Shown: one piece after another, positions 33,939-42,985 of the stretch | Position numbering within the stretch: position 1 is the stretch's first letter | Layout of the letters: each line of letters opens with the position of its first letter | DNA from: JBBDXS01 sp040902195 | Lineage (GTDB): Bacteria; Chloroflexota; Dehalococcoidia; DSTF01; RBG-16-68-14 | DNA length: 64,000 bases | Assembly (NCBI GenBank): GCA_040902195.1 | Contig: JBBDXS010000019.1 | Coordinates: 186,001 to 250,000, forward strand | Direction of reading: 5' to 3' | Program-made: the position numbers and the translations under genes | The notes under the pieces: model-generated | Database searches by the model: none | What the model was told of the DNA's origin: nothing | The model's input: only the letters and a program-made list of their open reading frames with translations

Positions 33939-34781
33939 ATGGCGCTCGATCTCCTTAAGGCCGCAATTCTCGGCATCGTGCAAGGGCTGACCGAGTTCCT
34001 GCCGGTGTCGTCCACCGGACACCTCATTCTCGTCGAGAAGCTGTTGCGCGTCGATCAGGACCGCTACGGTCTCTCGTTCGATGCGGCATTGCACCTCGGC
34101 ACGCTGGCGGCGCTACTTGTCTACTTCGGTCGTTCGTGGCTGGAGCTCATTGCCGGCTGGTTTCGCACGATCGCCCAACGGTCGCTCGCCGACCCCGACG
34201 GGCGTATCGCATGGCTCATCATCCTCGGGACGATCCCGGCCGCTGCGATCGGTTTCGTGTTCGAAAGCCAGGTTGAGCACGCGTTTCGGAAGCCGGCGCT
34301 GGTCGGCGCGATGCTCATCGCCTTTAGCGCCGTGTTCTTCCTCGCCGAGGCAGCGGGCCGCCGAACGCGCAGCCGCGCCGGCCTGACCCCCGTCGATGCG
34401 CTCCTTATTGGGGGCGCGCAAGCGATCGCGCTCGTGCCCGGCGTCTCGCGATCCGGCGCGACGATCAGCATGGGCCTCTTTCGTAATTTCGAACGCGTTG
34501 AGGCGGCATCGTTCGCGTTCCTGCTCTCTGCGCCGATTATTGCCGGCGCGGGGCTGAAGAAAGCCTATGACGTTGTCGGTGAGTTTCGCGATGGCACGTT
34601 GGGTGGCGCGGACGCGGCGTTCTTCGCCGTAGGCGCCGCGTGCGCCGCCATCGTCGGCTATATCAGCATTGCGTTCCTGTTGCGCTTCCTCTCGACGAAC
34701 AGCCTGCGGCCGTTCGCCTACTACCGTATCGCTTTGGGCGTGGGCGTGCTCGCGGTTGTTGGTGGGCAGGCGCTGTTCTAG
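33939..34781 (+). CDS. uppP: Undecaprenyl-diphosphatase UppP/BacA
   Basis: A 280-residue integral membrane enzyme of the BacA family. Both signature segments are present: GLTEFLPVSSTGHLIL near the N-terminus (with the Glu and Ser/His-containing site) and PGVSRSGATI in the second half. It dephosphorylates undecaprenyl diphosphate, recycling the lipid carrier used by cell-wall synthesis and by the polysaccharide operon in this window. Its TAG shares three bases with the opposing gene's stop (CTAG). Confidence 0.95.
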   Translation: MALDLLKAAILGIVQGLTEFLPVSSTGHLILVEKLLRVDQDRYGLSFDAALHLGTLAALLVYFGRSWLELIAGWFRTIAQRSLADPDGRIAWLIILGTIPAAAIGFVFESQVEHAFRKPALVGAMLIAFSAVFFLAEAAGRRTRSRAGLTPVDALLIGGAQAIALVPGVSRSGATISMGLFRNFERVEAASFAFLLSAPIIAGAGLKKAYDVVGEFRDGTLGGADAAFFAVGAACAAIVGYISIAFLLRFLSTNSLRPFAYYRIALGVGVLAVVGGQALF

Positions 34782-37099
34782 CGAAAGCGGACGGTCAGCG
34801 TCTTCGTTGCATCGAGCGTGAACGCGAAGCGGAGTACGCGCCCGTTTCGCTTCGGCGCTATCGACTCGCCATCGAGCGTCGCGCCGGCGAGTCGATAGGC
34901 CGCAGGCGCGTGTACGAAGACCGCACCGTCCTTCTTCGCGACCGGAGTGAGCGCCACACGCAGCGTCTTGCGTCGCGCGTCGTACGAGACGCGTTCGATC
35001 TCGCGGCCGCCCATCGATACGTGGAACGTCGTTGCGATGAGCTGCGGGCGGGCGACCGCGCGTCGCAGCGCGAGCAGCCGTGCGCCGTGCGACGGCATGT
35101 CCTGTAAGTTGACGTGTTGCTCGCGCACGCCGTAGTGGCGCTCCTCCCATAGCTCGAAGACGTGCCAGCGGCCGCGCGGCAGCGGCACGCGCATCGATTG
35201 CCGCCGTCCTGTCCAGTTGAATGCGCCGAGGAGCCGCCACGAACCGAACGGCCGCGAGAGATCGACCTCCATCCGCGCCGGCATCGATACGTCCATCAGG
35301 TCCGGTACGACGGGCGCGTCGCCGATCGGCGGCAGCAGAAGCGAGACGATGTCGAGCCGCTTCGCTGAGAGTGTCGTGACGTTGTCGCTGAGCAGCACCA
35401 TGCCGCCGGACAGGCCGATCGCCGTCGCCAGCGATTGTACTTCGGGCAGCGTGAGCTTCGTGCGGTCCTCGCGTACGAGCAGGCAGTCGGGGTCGTTGGC
35501 CCACAGGCGCCCGTGCATCCAGGAGCGCGTGAACACGTTGCGCAGCGCATTCTCCATGCTCGGTTCGCCGCCTGCGCGCGGTCGTCCGGGGCGTTTCGGC
35601 GGCAGCGGGCGGTTGAATCGCCACCACGGTGCGACGTCCGGGCCGATGCGCTGTCCGTCGACGATGCCGGCCGATGCCCCCATCAGCGCGCCGCAGCCAA
35701 GCACGAACCGCTTGCCAACCGACGCGCGGATCGCGCGCAAGCCGCGTCGATACGCTTCGATGCGGGACGCTGACGCGTCGCACCGCCGTCCCGCGAGCGC
35801 GCCGCCGTAGAGGAAATCGATCTTCACGTAGTCGTACGTCCAGTCACGCGTCACTGTGCGGAACAGGTCGCGCAGCCACGCCTCGGCGTCGGGATGCGTG
35901 CAATCGAGTCCGTAGCAATCCGAACCCCAGTTATGCAGCGCGAGGGCCGGCCCGCCCTGCTCGCTGTGGACCATCCAGTCGGGATGCTCGGCGTAGAGCT
36001 GTGACGTTTTGCTGGCGATGAACGGCGCGAGCCAGAGGCCGGGTTTGAATCCGGCATCGCGGATCGCTTCCGCAAGTGAGCGCATGCCGTTCGGGAACTT
36101 CTCGTTGGTCGTCGTCCAGTCGCCGATGTCCGCCTGGTAGCCGTCATCGATCTGCACGTAGTCGAATGGTAAGCGGTCGCGCAGCCCGCGCAGCCGGTCA
36201 AGGTTCGCGAGGATGTCGGCTTCCGTAACGTTCGTGAAGTAGTAGTACCAGGAGCACCAGCCTGTCGGGACCTCGCGCGGCACGCGAGCGCCCATCTCGC
36301 GGCCGAGCGCGCCGGCATAGCGCGCGAGCGCGGCCGGTACGTCGTCAGTCAGCTCAATGAGCAATCGCTCCGACCACAACGTCTCGCCGGGCGCGACCGT
36401 CGCGCCGTCCGCGAACGCGACGGCATCGAGCGCCTGGCGGGACGCGTCGACCCGCACCTGTGTCCACTGTCGATGCGCCGTTACGAAGCCGAGGACGGCG
36501 GAGCGGCCTGTGACGGGATCGCTGATCGCGGTGAACTCCTCCGACGCGAACGCCCCGCGGCCGTCCGGCACGTCGGCGGGCGCGTGCACGGGCGGCCGCA
36601 CGTCGATGTCGCGTTGCGCGCCCGCAAGCGAAAGCGTCGGCGTCCACGACTGCCAGCCGTGCCGTAAGAAGCGCAATTGCGCCGGCGGCGACTCGAACGC
36701 GAGCGAATGCGTCGTGAGCGGCACGAACCGTCGAATGCGCCGCGCCGTACGGCCCGTGTTCTCCACGCCGACGCGCAACAGCACGAACGGCTGCTCGTCG
36801 TATGCGCACACGTCGAGATGTAGTCGCGCGCCCTCGATTGCGTCCGTCGCCAGAAAGACGCGAGTGCCGCGGCCGTGTGCGTCATCGACAAGCCTCGGAC
36901 GGTCCTCCGCCCTCCAACCAGACGCAGCGGACGAGACCGTAGCGCCGCCCTCGAACTCCACCAGCGCCGTCGCTTTCGCGATCGGACGCCAGCGGCCCCA
37001 CGAAACGTCTGCCGCGCCGTCGCGGAGCGACACGCGCACGCGCGTGCGGCCGGCCGCGACCGTGACCTCGTCCGAAGAAAGATCGACCTCTGCGCGCAC
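34778..37099 (-). CDS. GH36-type alpha-galactosidase
   Basis: A 773-residue glycoside hydrolase of family 36. A beta-sandwich N-terminal domain (about 1-280) precedes the barrel, which holds GWCSWYYYFTNVTE, YVQIDDGYQ, FKPGLWLAPF and YDYVKIDFLYGG; the Asp of KIDF fits the nucleophile. The general acid is probably the Asp in DGQRIGPDVAPWW. A C-terminal beta domain follows. No signal peptide is seen, so it acts in the cytoplasm on imported alpha-galactosides. It follows galK by one base, so released galactose can feed the Leloir genes. Start is GTG. It converges on uppP with a 4-base overlap. Confidence 0.88.
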   Translation of the reverse strand: MRAEVDLSSDEVTVAAGRTRVRVSLRDGAADVSWGRWRPIAKATALVEFEGGATVSSAASGWRAEDRPRLVDDAHGRGTRVFLATDAIEGARLHLDVCAYDEQPFVLLRVGVENTGRTARRIRRFVPLTTHSLAFESPPAQLRFLRHGWQSWTPTLSLAGAQRDIDVRPPVHAPADVPDGRGAFASEEFTAISDPVTGRSAVLGFVTAHRQWTQVRVDASRQALDAVAFADGATVAPGETLWSERLLIELTDDVPAALARYAGALGREMGARVPREVPTGWCSWYYYFTNVTEADILANLDRLRGLRDRLPFDYVQIDDGYQADIGDWTTTNEKFPNGMRSLAEAIRDAGFKPGLWLAPFIASKTSQLYAEHPDWMVHSEQGGPALALHNWGSDCYGLDCTHPDAEAWLRDLFRTVTRDWTYDYVKIDFLYGGALAGRRCDASASRIEAYRRGLRAIRASVGKRFVLGCGALMGASAGIVDGQRIGPDVAPWWRFNRPLPPKRPGRPRAGGEPSMENALRNVFTRSWMHGRLWANDPDCLLVREDRTKLTLPEVQSLATAIGLSGGMVLLSDNVTTLSAKRLDIVSLLLPPIGDAPVVPDLMDVSMPARMEVDLSRPFGSWRLLGAFNWTGRRQSMRVPLPRGRWHVFELWEERHYGVREQHVNLQDMPSHGARLLALRRAVARPQLIATTFHVSMGGREIERVSYDARRKTLRVALTPVAKKDGAVFVHAPAAYRLAGATLDGESIAPKRNGRVLRFAFTLDATKTLTVRFR

Positions 37100-37100
37100 G

Positions 37101-38303
37101 CTAGGTACTCGCTCTGTGCATACGCAGGCCGTCCGCGGCGCGGCAGACGACCATGCGCGCCTCGTGCTTCGTCTGCATCGCGTACCGTTCGACGACGTCA
37201 GCGCGAAACGAGGCGAGCGCTTCGCTGCGCACGAGATTCACCGTGCAGCCGCCGAAGCCCGCGCCCGTCAGCCGCGCCCCGAACACGCCGGCCGCACCTT
37301 GCGCCAGCGCGACCAGGCAGTCCAGCTCCGGAGCGCTCACCTCGAAGTCGTCGCGCAGGCTGGCGTGCGAAGCATTCATCATCGCGCCGAACGACTCGAG
37401 GTCGCCGCCGCGCAGCGCCTCTACCGCCGACACGACGCGCCGCTGCTCGCTTGCGACGTGTCGCGCGCGGCGCAGCAGCGTCTCGGGCAGCGCCGGGCCG
37501 TGCTGAGCGAGATCGTCCAGCGTGACATCGCACAGCGATGTGAGATCGCGGCCTGGCTGGGCGTCTCGGAGCGCGTCGAGCGCCTCGCCGCATTCCTCCC
37601 GCCGCGCGTTGTACGCAGAGTCCTCGAGCTGCCGGCGCACGCCCGAATCGACCACCACGATCGCAACGCCCTGATCCTCGAGCCGGAGCGGAACGGGTTC
37701 GTGCGCGAGCGAGCGGCAGTCGATCAGCAGCGCGTGGTCGCGGACGCCGAACGTTGCGGCGAGCTGGTCCATGACGCCGCAGTGCACGCCGACGAAGTCG
37801 TTCTCCGCGCGCTGCGCGAGCAGGGCGACGCGCAGGTCGTCGAGTTCGAGACGCCATGCGGCCCGCAGCGCGCCCAGCGTCGCGACTGCGAGCGCCGCGG
37901 AGGATGATAGCCCGGCGCCGATCGGTACGTTGCCTGCGATCGTGAGATCGACGCCCGGCGTAGCGAAGCCCTCGCCGCGCAGCACGTCCAGCACGCCTCG
38001 AACGTAGTTGCTCCACGAACGCGTGTCGTCGCGCGCGATCGGCGCGTCCAGCGCCAGCGAGGACTCCTCGTCGTAGTCGAGGGAGTAGCAGCGCGCGAGC
38101 GCATCGTCGCGCGCCGCGTACGCGACGAGCACGGAGCGGTCGATTGCCATCGGCAGGACGAGGCCGCCATTGTAATCGAGGTGCTCGCCGATCAGGTTGA
38201 CGCGTCCGGGCGCCTCCGCAACGCCGTCCGCCGTGCGGCCGAACCGCCTGCGGAACGCATCGCTTACCTTCGCAACGCGCCGCTCGATGGCCTCATCCTC
38301 CAT
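37101..38303 (-). CDS. galK: Galactokinase
   Basis: A 400-residue GHMP kinase. The galactokinase signature GRVNLIGEHLDYNGG is near residue 31, the ATP loop GAGLSSSAALAVA is near 130 and the third GHMP motif GAGFGGCTVNLV is near 345. It phosphorylates galactose at C1, giving the substrate of GalT encoded 4 bases upstream. The order galT-galK-alpha-galactosidase forms a compact galactoside operon; galE is not in this window. Confidence 0.95.
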   Translation of the reverse strand: MEDEAIERRVAKVSDAFRRRFGRTADGVAEAPGRVNLIGEHLDYNGGLVLPMAIDRSVLVAYAARDDALARCYSLDYDEESSLALDAPIARDDTRSWSNYVRGVLDVLRGEGFATPGVDLTIAGNVPIGAGLSSSAALAVATLGALRAAWRLELDDLRVALLAQRAENDFVGVHCGVMDQLAATFGVRDHALLIDCRSLAHEPVPLRLEDQGVAIVVVDSGVRRQLEDSAYNARREECGEALDALRDAQPGRDLTSLCDVTLDDLAQHGPALPETLLRRARHVASEQRRVVSAVEALRGGDLESFGAMMNASHASLRDDFEVSAPELDCLVALAQGAAGVFGARLTGAGFGGCTVNLVRSEALASFRADVVERYAMQTKHEARMVVCRAADGLRMHRAST

Positions 38304-38307
38304 CGCG

Positions 38308-39402
38308 CTACGTCCGCGGAGCGACAGAGCGCAGACGGCGCGCTGTGTCCTCAGCCTTCGCGTCGAGGATGTACGTGCCTGCGCCCGTCTCGCAGCCGGC
38401 GAGGAACTTCAGCTTGTCGGGTGTGCGGTGCGGCGGCGTGAACTCGATGTGGAAGTGACAGCCGGGATGGCGGCCGCCGTCTGTAGGACGCTGGTGCATG
38501 ACCATGATGTAGGGAAGGGGGAAGTCCCACAGGCCGTCGTACTTCTGCGTGATGATCTTCATCACCCGGGCCAGCCCTTCGCGCTCCGCCGCCGTCAGCT
38601 CCAGCAGGGACGGCCTGTGCGCCTTGCTAGCAACGTGTACTTCGTACGGAAAGCGCGCGTAATGCGGCACGAACGCCACGAACGTCTCGTTCTGCGCGAC
38701 GATGCGCTGCTTGTCGCGCAGCTCCGCCGCGACGATGTCGCAGTGCAGGCAACGGCCGTGCTCGCGCCGGTAGCGACGGGCCACCGCCAGCTCGCGCGCG
38801 GGCTCCGGCGGAAGGTACGAGAAGCCGTAGATCTGGCCGTGCGGGTGTGTCAGCGTTACGCCGATCTCCTTCCCGCGGTTCTCGAAGATCAGCACGTACG
38901 CGATCTCGCGCCGGGCCGCCAGATCGCGATAGCGGTCCGTCCACACCTCGACGAGGCGCGTGATGTGCTCGACCGGCAGTTGCGCCAGCGTCGTATCGTG
39001 CGCCGAAGTGTAGAGCGTGACCTCGCAGGTGCCGAGCGCGCGTGACGTCTCGAACGGCCGCCGCGTCTTCGATGGCGCAGGCGGGTCGCTACGTAGACTC
39101 GGAAAGCGGTTCTCGAACACGGCGATCTCGTAGTCGCGCGACGGCACCTCCGTCGGCGACTTCGCGTTGCGCGTTGGGCAGAGCGGGCAGTAGCGCGCGG
39201 GCGGCAAGAACGTCCGCCCTTGCCGTTCCGGTGCGACGATGACCCATTCGTCCAGCACGGGATGGCGGCGCAGCTCGAGTCCCTCCGACTCCAGCTTGTG
39301 CGCTCTCGATGGCTGTGCAACCTCCGGAAGCGGGCGGTCCCAGGCGTAGTACCAGAGGTGGCGGCCGTCAGGCTTGGTGACGCGGGCTTTGCGTAGGGGC
39401 AT
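38308..39402 (-). CDS. galT: Galactose-1-phosphate uridylyltransferase
   Basis: A 364-residue GalT of the HIT superfamily. The active-site HPHGQ is in LTHPHGQIYGFSYLPP; the N-terminal zinc site cysteines are in YCPLCPTRN, and the second half has HCDIV and the FHIEFTPP segment. It exchanges UMP between UDP-glucose and galactose-1-phosphate. I use the ATG that begins MPLRKARVTK; in-frame ATGs 18 and 36 bases earlier add no conserved residues. Confidence 0.94.
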   Translation of the reverse strand: MPLRKARVTKPDGRHLWYYAWDRPLPEVAQPSRAHKLESEGLELRRHPVLDEWVIVAPERQGRTFLPPARYCPLCPTRNAKSPTEVPSRDYEIAVFENRFPSLRSDPPAPSKTRRPFETSRALGTCEVTLYTSAHDTTLAQLPVEHITRLVEVWTDRYRDLAARREIAYVLIFENRGKEIGVTLTHPHGQIYGFSYLPPEPARELAVARRYRREHGRCLHCDIVAAELRDKQRIVAQNETFVAFVPHYARFPYEVHVASKAHRPSLLELTAAEREGLARVMKIITQKYDGLWDFPLPYIMVMHQRPTDGGRHPGCHFHIEFTPPHRTPDKLKFLAGCETGAGTYILDAKAEDTARRLRSVAPRT

Positions 39403-39440
39403 CGCTGCCAGTCTAGGCATGCCCCCGGCGGGCGGCAAGA

Positions 39441-40697
39441 CTAGGTCGCGGCCGCCTCCGCGCTCACGTCGTCGCCGTAGGTCGCCGCCTTCGCGCTCGC
39501 GCCCGCGTGGTGCTCGACGGCGTAACGCAGGTCCGAAACGAACTCGTCCACTACGAGGTGATGTCGTGGACTCGCCATCAGGTGTAGCGCCCGGGGGGAG
39601 TCCTGCCGGTCGAAGAACCAGCCGCGCTCGTTCAGGATGTCGCCGATTGCGAAGATATCGTGCTCGCGCGAGCCGGCCGCGACGACCGTCATGTCGGGTT
39701 CACCCCAGATGTGGATGCCGTCGATCGATTCGATCCCCTGCTTCAGCCGTCGCGTCGCGTCGACAGTCTGCTCGGCGAGGCGGAGGTAGCCGTCCTCGCC
39801 GAGGAACTGCATCACCGCCCACGCCGCGCCGATCGGCGCGGCTGGCTTCGTGCCCTGGAACGCCTGCGTGCCGTAGATGCCGCCGGGCCAGTCGCTGAAC
39901 TGGAAGACCTGGTAACGCAAGTTCGTCTTCGGCTTGTGCAGTACGACCGACGCCCCTTTGACGCCGTAGCCGTACTTGTGCACGTCCGCAGAGATCGAGG
40001 TGACGCCGGGCACGCGAAAGTCCCACGGCGGCATCTCATGCCCGAGCCGTTCGAGGAACGGCAGCATCAGTCCGCCCAAACACGCGTCGACATGGAACGG
40101 AATGCCCGCGTCCAGCGCGACGGCCGCCAGCTCCGGGATCGGGTCGATCATGCCGAAGGGGAAGGCAGGCGCGCTGCCCACGATCAGCACCGTGTTCTCC
40201 GTCACGAGGCCGTCGATCGCGCTCGCGTGCGTGCGCAGGTCGTCGCCGAACGGCATCTGGACGAACTCAACGTCGAGCAGGTGCGCTGCCTTGGCGAACG
40301 CCGGGTGCGCCGTCTTTGGCACGACAAGCCGGCCCTTCTCGATGCCGCGTTCCGCACGCGCCTTATCGCGCGCCGTCGCGACCGCCATGAAGATCGACTC
40401 CGTCCCACCCGATGTCATCGAGCCGCTCGTCTCCTCGTCGCCGTGCAGCAAGTCAGCCACGATCGCGACGACGTCGCGCTGCATCTCCTTCAGGCTCGGG
40501 AAGGCGAAGGGGTTGAGCGCGTTTTCGAGCAGGACATGGCCGGCCGCGGCCTGAAGCATCCCGTCGACCTCGGGGCCGGCGTTATAGATCAGGGACCAGG
40601 TGCGCGCGTTGTGGTAATCGGCGTCATGCACCTCCATGGCGCGGAGCCGCGCCATGACCTCTTCGACCGACGATCCGTGTTCGGGCAGGCGGCGCAC
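39441..40697 (-). CDS. PLP-dependent group II decarboxylase / sphingosine-1-phosphate lyase-like protein
   Basis: A 418-residue PLP enzyme. The cofactor lysine is K241 in SADVHKYGYGVKG; SMTSGGTESIFMAV binds the phosphate and HVDACLGG supplies the Asp for the pyridine nitrogen. The substrate segment (NAGPEVDGMLQAAAGHVLLENALNP, partly quoted) and overall length follow sphingosine-1-phosphate lyase and related tyrosine/glutamate decarboxylases. The bacterial substrate is unknown; phosphorylated long-chain bases or an amino acid are both possible. The start is GTG. It precedes the galT-galK genes by 38 bases. Confidence 0.83.
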   Translation of the reverse strand: MRRLPEHGSSVEEVMARLRAMEVHDADYHNARTWSLIYNAGPEVDGMLQAAAGHVLLENALNPFAFPSLKEMQRDVVAIVADLLHGDEETSGSMTSGGTESIFMAVATARDKARAERGIEKGRLVVPKTAHPAFAKAAHLLDVEFVQMPFGDDLRTHASAIDGLVTENTVLIVGSAPAFPFGMIDPIPELAAVALDAGIPFHVDACLGGLMLPFLERLGHEMPPWDFRVPGVTSISADVHKYGYGVKGASVVLHKPKTNLRYQVFQFSDWPGGIYGTQAFQGTKPAAPIGAAWAVMQFLGEDGYLRLAEQTVDATRRLKQGIESIDGIHIWGEPDMTVVAAGSREHDIFAIGDILNERGWFFDRQDSPRALHLMASPRHHLVVDEFVSDLRYAVEHHAGASAKAATYGDDVSAEAAAT

Positions 40698-41131
40698 GGT
40701 GTCCTCCGGGGCGGCAGTATAGCACGCCCCGCGTCGCGGCTTGCCGTCTTCCTATCCGGGAACGTATGACTGCGCAACGGACGGCGCGGGCGGCTCTACC
40801 CGCTACTGCTTCGCGACGGCGCAAACGGCTCGGATGGCTTACAAGAACATCGGCCTGTTGAACGACACCTTCGGTGTCGCATTTACGTGCGGTTTGAAAT
40901 CGTCGTCGCCGGGGTATCTGATGGTTTAGGACCGCGGGCCGCAGCTTGCACCCAACGCCTGGAATCTGAGCCCGGCTGACGGCCAATCGACCTCTTCAGC
41001 GATTTCTTCGGAGTGGCCTTCCAGTTCGGGCACCACCCCAATGAGGACCCCCGCGGCTCTGAGCTAGCTGGTAGATGCAGGGAGAGCCTAAACAGGCCGA
41101 TATTCCCTCTAGGCGTTGATTGGAGGGCTGC
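40698..41131 (+). other. Structured intergenic region upstream of the GGDEF/HD-GYP gene
   Basis: No gene is supported. The region holds a 7-bp hairpin with a 3-base loop (CGACACC/GGTGTCG, 40863-40879). Near its 3' end is a nested structure: AGGGA (41079-41083) with TCCCT (41104-41108), enclosing GCCT/AGGC around an AAAC loop (41086-41097). The second lies in the leader of the GGDEF/HD-GYP gene, 24 bases before its start. GGAGGG (41122-41127) is the ribosome site. I could not match a known riboswitch class. Confidence 0.45.
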
Positions 41132-42985
41132 GTGCCTCACAGGAGCACCGGCAAACGGGCCTGGCTCTCGACTGGAACTCGCTCAGTTGTTGCGTGGACG
41201 GTCGTGGCTGGAGCTGCGGCATTCCTGAAGCAACGCCTTGATCGCGAGGCTGTACATCGGGATGGTGAGGGAGACATCGACCGTCTCTATCGCGACAGCC
41301 TGAACGAAAATGCTCAGCTCGAGAAGGCGCTAGAGCGCGAGCGAGAGCTCGCCCGGCGCGATCCGCTCACCGGCTGCCTAAACCACGCCGTCGTCCTAGA
41401 AGAATTACGACGAGCTCTGGGCCAAGAGGGCGTCCTGGCGCTGTCCGTTGCGTTGGTAGACGTCGATGGGCTGAAGGCGACCAACGATCTCTATGGACAC
41501 CAGGTTGGCGATGCGGCGCTGATCAGCGTTGCGAACGCGCTCCAGCAGGGCGGCGCGATCGTTGGGCGCTATGGCGGCGACGAGTTCGTCGTCGTGCTGC
41601 CGGGCGTCGATCGCGATCAGGCCGAACGTTATCGCGAGCTTGTCCAGGGTCTGCTCGCCGCTGCGCAGCTCACGTCGCCAGACGGACCTGTCGATGTGCC
41701 CGTCATTGCGAGTATGGGTCTTGCCACGTACCCGGAAGAAGGCCACGCTGCAGAAGAGCTGCTCAAGCTCGCAGACAACGCGATGTACGCAGAGCGGCGC
41801 CGTCCTGCTCCCGGCCGCGTCGCCGCGCTACGATTCGATAGCGAGCGCGTCGCGAAGCTCCTCGGAGACATCGTGCCGCTTCTTACGTCGAAGGGCACGC
41901 GCGAAGAGAAGCTGGAGACGCTTGCGCAGCACCTCTCCGTTGGCACCGGCTACGACGCCGTGAACATCGAGGTCGCAGGCATCCGCTCGGGACAAGCGGC
42001 CGAGTGGGAGAACACGTTTGCCCGCGCTCCGCGTGAGGTGCTCGATGCGTGGCAGGAAGAACAGCATCGCGAAGCGGAGCACCCGCTGAGCACGTTCCTT
42101 GAGGAAACGCGACAGCCGCACTTTGTCGCGGACGTCACGACGGAAGAGCGACTCACGGATAACGAACGACAGATCCTGATGGCGTCCGGCATCAAGTCGG
42201 CCCTCGTCGTCCCCATGATCTGGCAGGACCAGTTCGTGGGTATGCTTTCAGTCGTCAGCAAGACACACGGTACCTTCGGCGCGTGGGACGCACAGTTCCT
42301 GACCGCGGTCACGATGCACGTGACGGCTATCGTCTTCATGACCGATCTCGTCGAAGACCTTCAGGAAGCGTCCAAGTATCTCTCGGAGGCGCACGCCGAG
42401 ACCGTCCTCATGCTCGCCGCCGCCGCCGAGGCCTACGACGACGGTACCGGCTCGCACCTCATGCGCGTGCGGACGATTACGGAGGCGCTGGCGAAGGAGC
42501 TGGGCTACAGCGATCACGACATCTGGCGCCTCGGCCTTGCCGCCGTGCTGCACGACGTGGGTAAGATCCGGGTACCGATCGCTGTCCTCACCAGCCCGCA
42601 GGGACTCACACAGGCCGAATGGGGCGAGATGCGCCGGCACACCGTGTGGGGCGCGGAGCTCCTGCGCGGACGGCGCGGGTTCGAGCTCGCATCGCAGGTT
42701 GCGCACTGCCATCACGAGCGCTGGGACGGGAAGGGCTACCCCGACGGCCTCGCCGGCGACGAGATCCCGGAAGCAGCCGCCATCGTCTCTGTCGCCGACA
42801 GCTTCGACGCGATGACGAGCGACCGGCCGTATCGAGTCTCGCGCCCGGCCGCCGAGGCGCTCGCCGAGATCAACGCCTGCTCGGGCGTGCAGTTCAATCC
42901 GCACGTCGTCGCAGCGCTCAACAGGCTCGCCGAGCGAGGCGCGCTACCTGAGCACGAGCATCATGAGGAGGCGGCGGCCGCCTAG
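41132..42985 (+). CDS. GGDEF - GAF - HD-GYP c-di-GMP turnover protein
   Basis: A 617-residue protein. After a short membrane helix (about 18-32), an intact GGDEF domain covers about 65-215, with RYGGDEF at 147-152; no RxxD inhibitory site precedes it. A GAF-like domain lies at about 245-410. The C-terminal HD-GYP phosphodiesterase (about 425-600) has LHDVGKI, HHERWDGKGYPDGLAG and SVADSFDAMTSDRPYR. It could both make and degrade c-di-GMP, with the GAF domain sensing a ligand. The GTG start follows GGAGGG; an upstream TTG is less likely. Its stop overlaps the opposing gene through CTAG. Confidence 0.9.
   Translation: MPHRSTGKRAWLSTGTRSVVAWTVVAGAAAFLKQRLDREAVHRDGEGDIDRLYRDSLNENAQLEKALERERELARRDPLTGCLNHAVVLEELRRALGQEGVLALSVALVDVDGLKATNDLYGHQVGDAALISVANALQQGGAIVGRYGGDEFVVVLPGVDRDQAERYRELVQGLLAAAQLTSPDGPVDVPVIASMGLATYPEEGHAAEELLKLADNAMYAERRRPAPGRVAALRFDSERVAKLLGDIVPLLTSKGTREEKLETLAQHLSVGTGYDAVNIEVAGIRSGQAAEWENTFARAPREVLDAWQEEQHREAEHPLSTFLEETRQPHFVADVTTEERLTDNERQILMASGIKSALVVPMIWQDQFVGMLSVVSKTHGTFGAWDAQFLTAVTMHVTAIVFMTDLVEDLQEASKYLSEAHAETVLMLAAAAEAYDDGTGSHLMRVRTITEALAKELGYSDHDIWRLGLAAVLHDVGKIRVPIAVLTSPQGLTQAEWGEMRRHTVWGAELLRGRRGFELASQVAHCHHERWDGKGYPDGLAGDEIPEAAAIVSVADSFDAMTSDRPYRVSRPAAEALAEINACSGVQFNPHVVAALNRLAERGALPEHEHHEEAAAA

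Noticed and set aside
40741..40929. Small open frame in the structured region before the GGDEF/HD-GYP gene
   Set aside because: No ribosome site and it overlaps a strong hairpin; the composition is not coding-like.
40970..41131. Possible c-di-GMP (GEMM) riboswitch before the GGDEF/HD-GYP gene
   Set aside because: Nested hairpins are present, but the conserved GEMM core and tetraloop receptor pattern are not.
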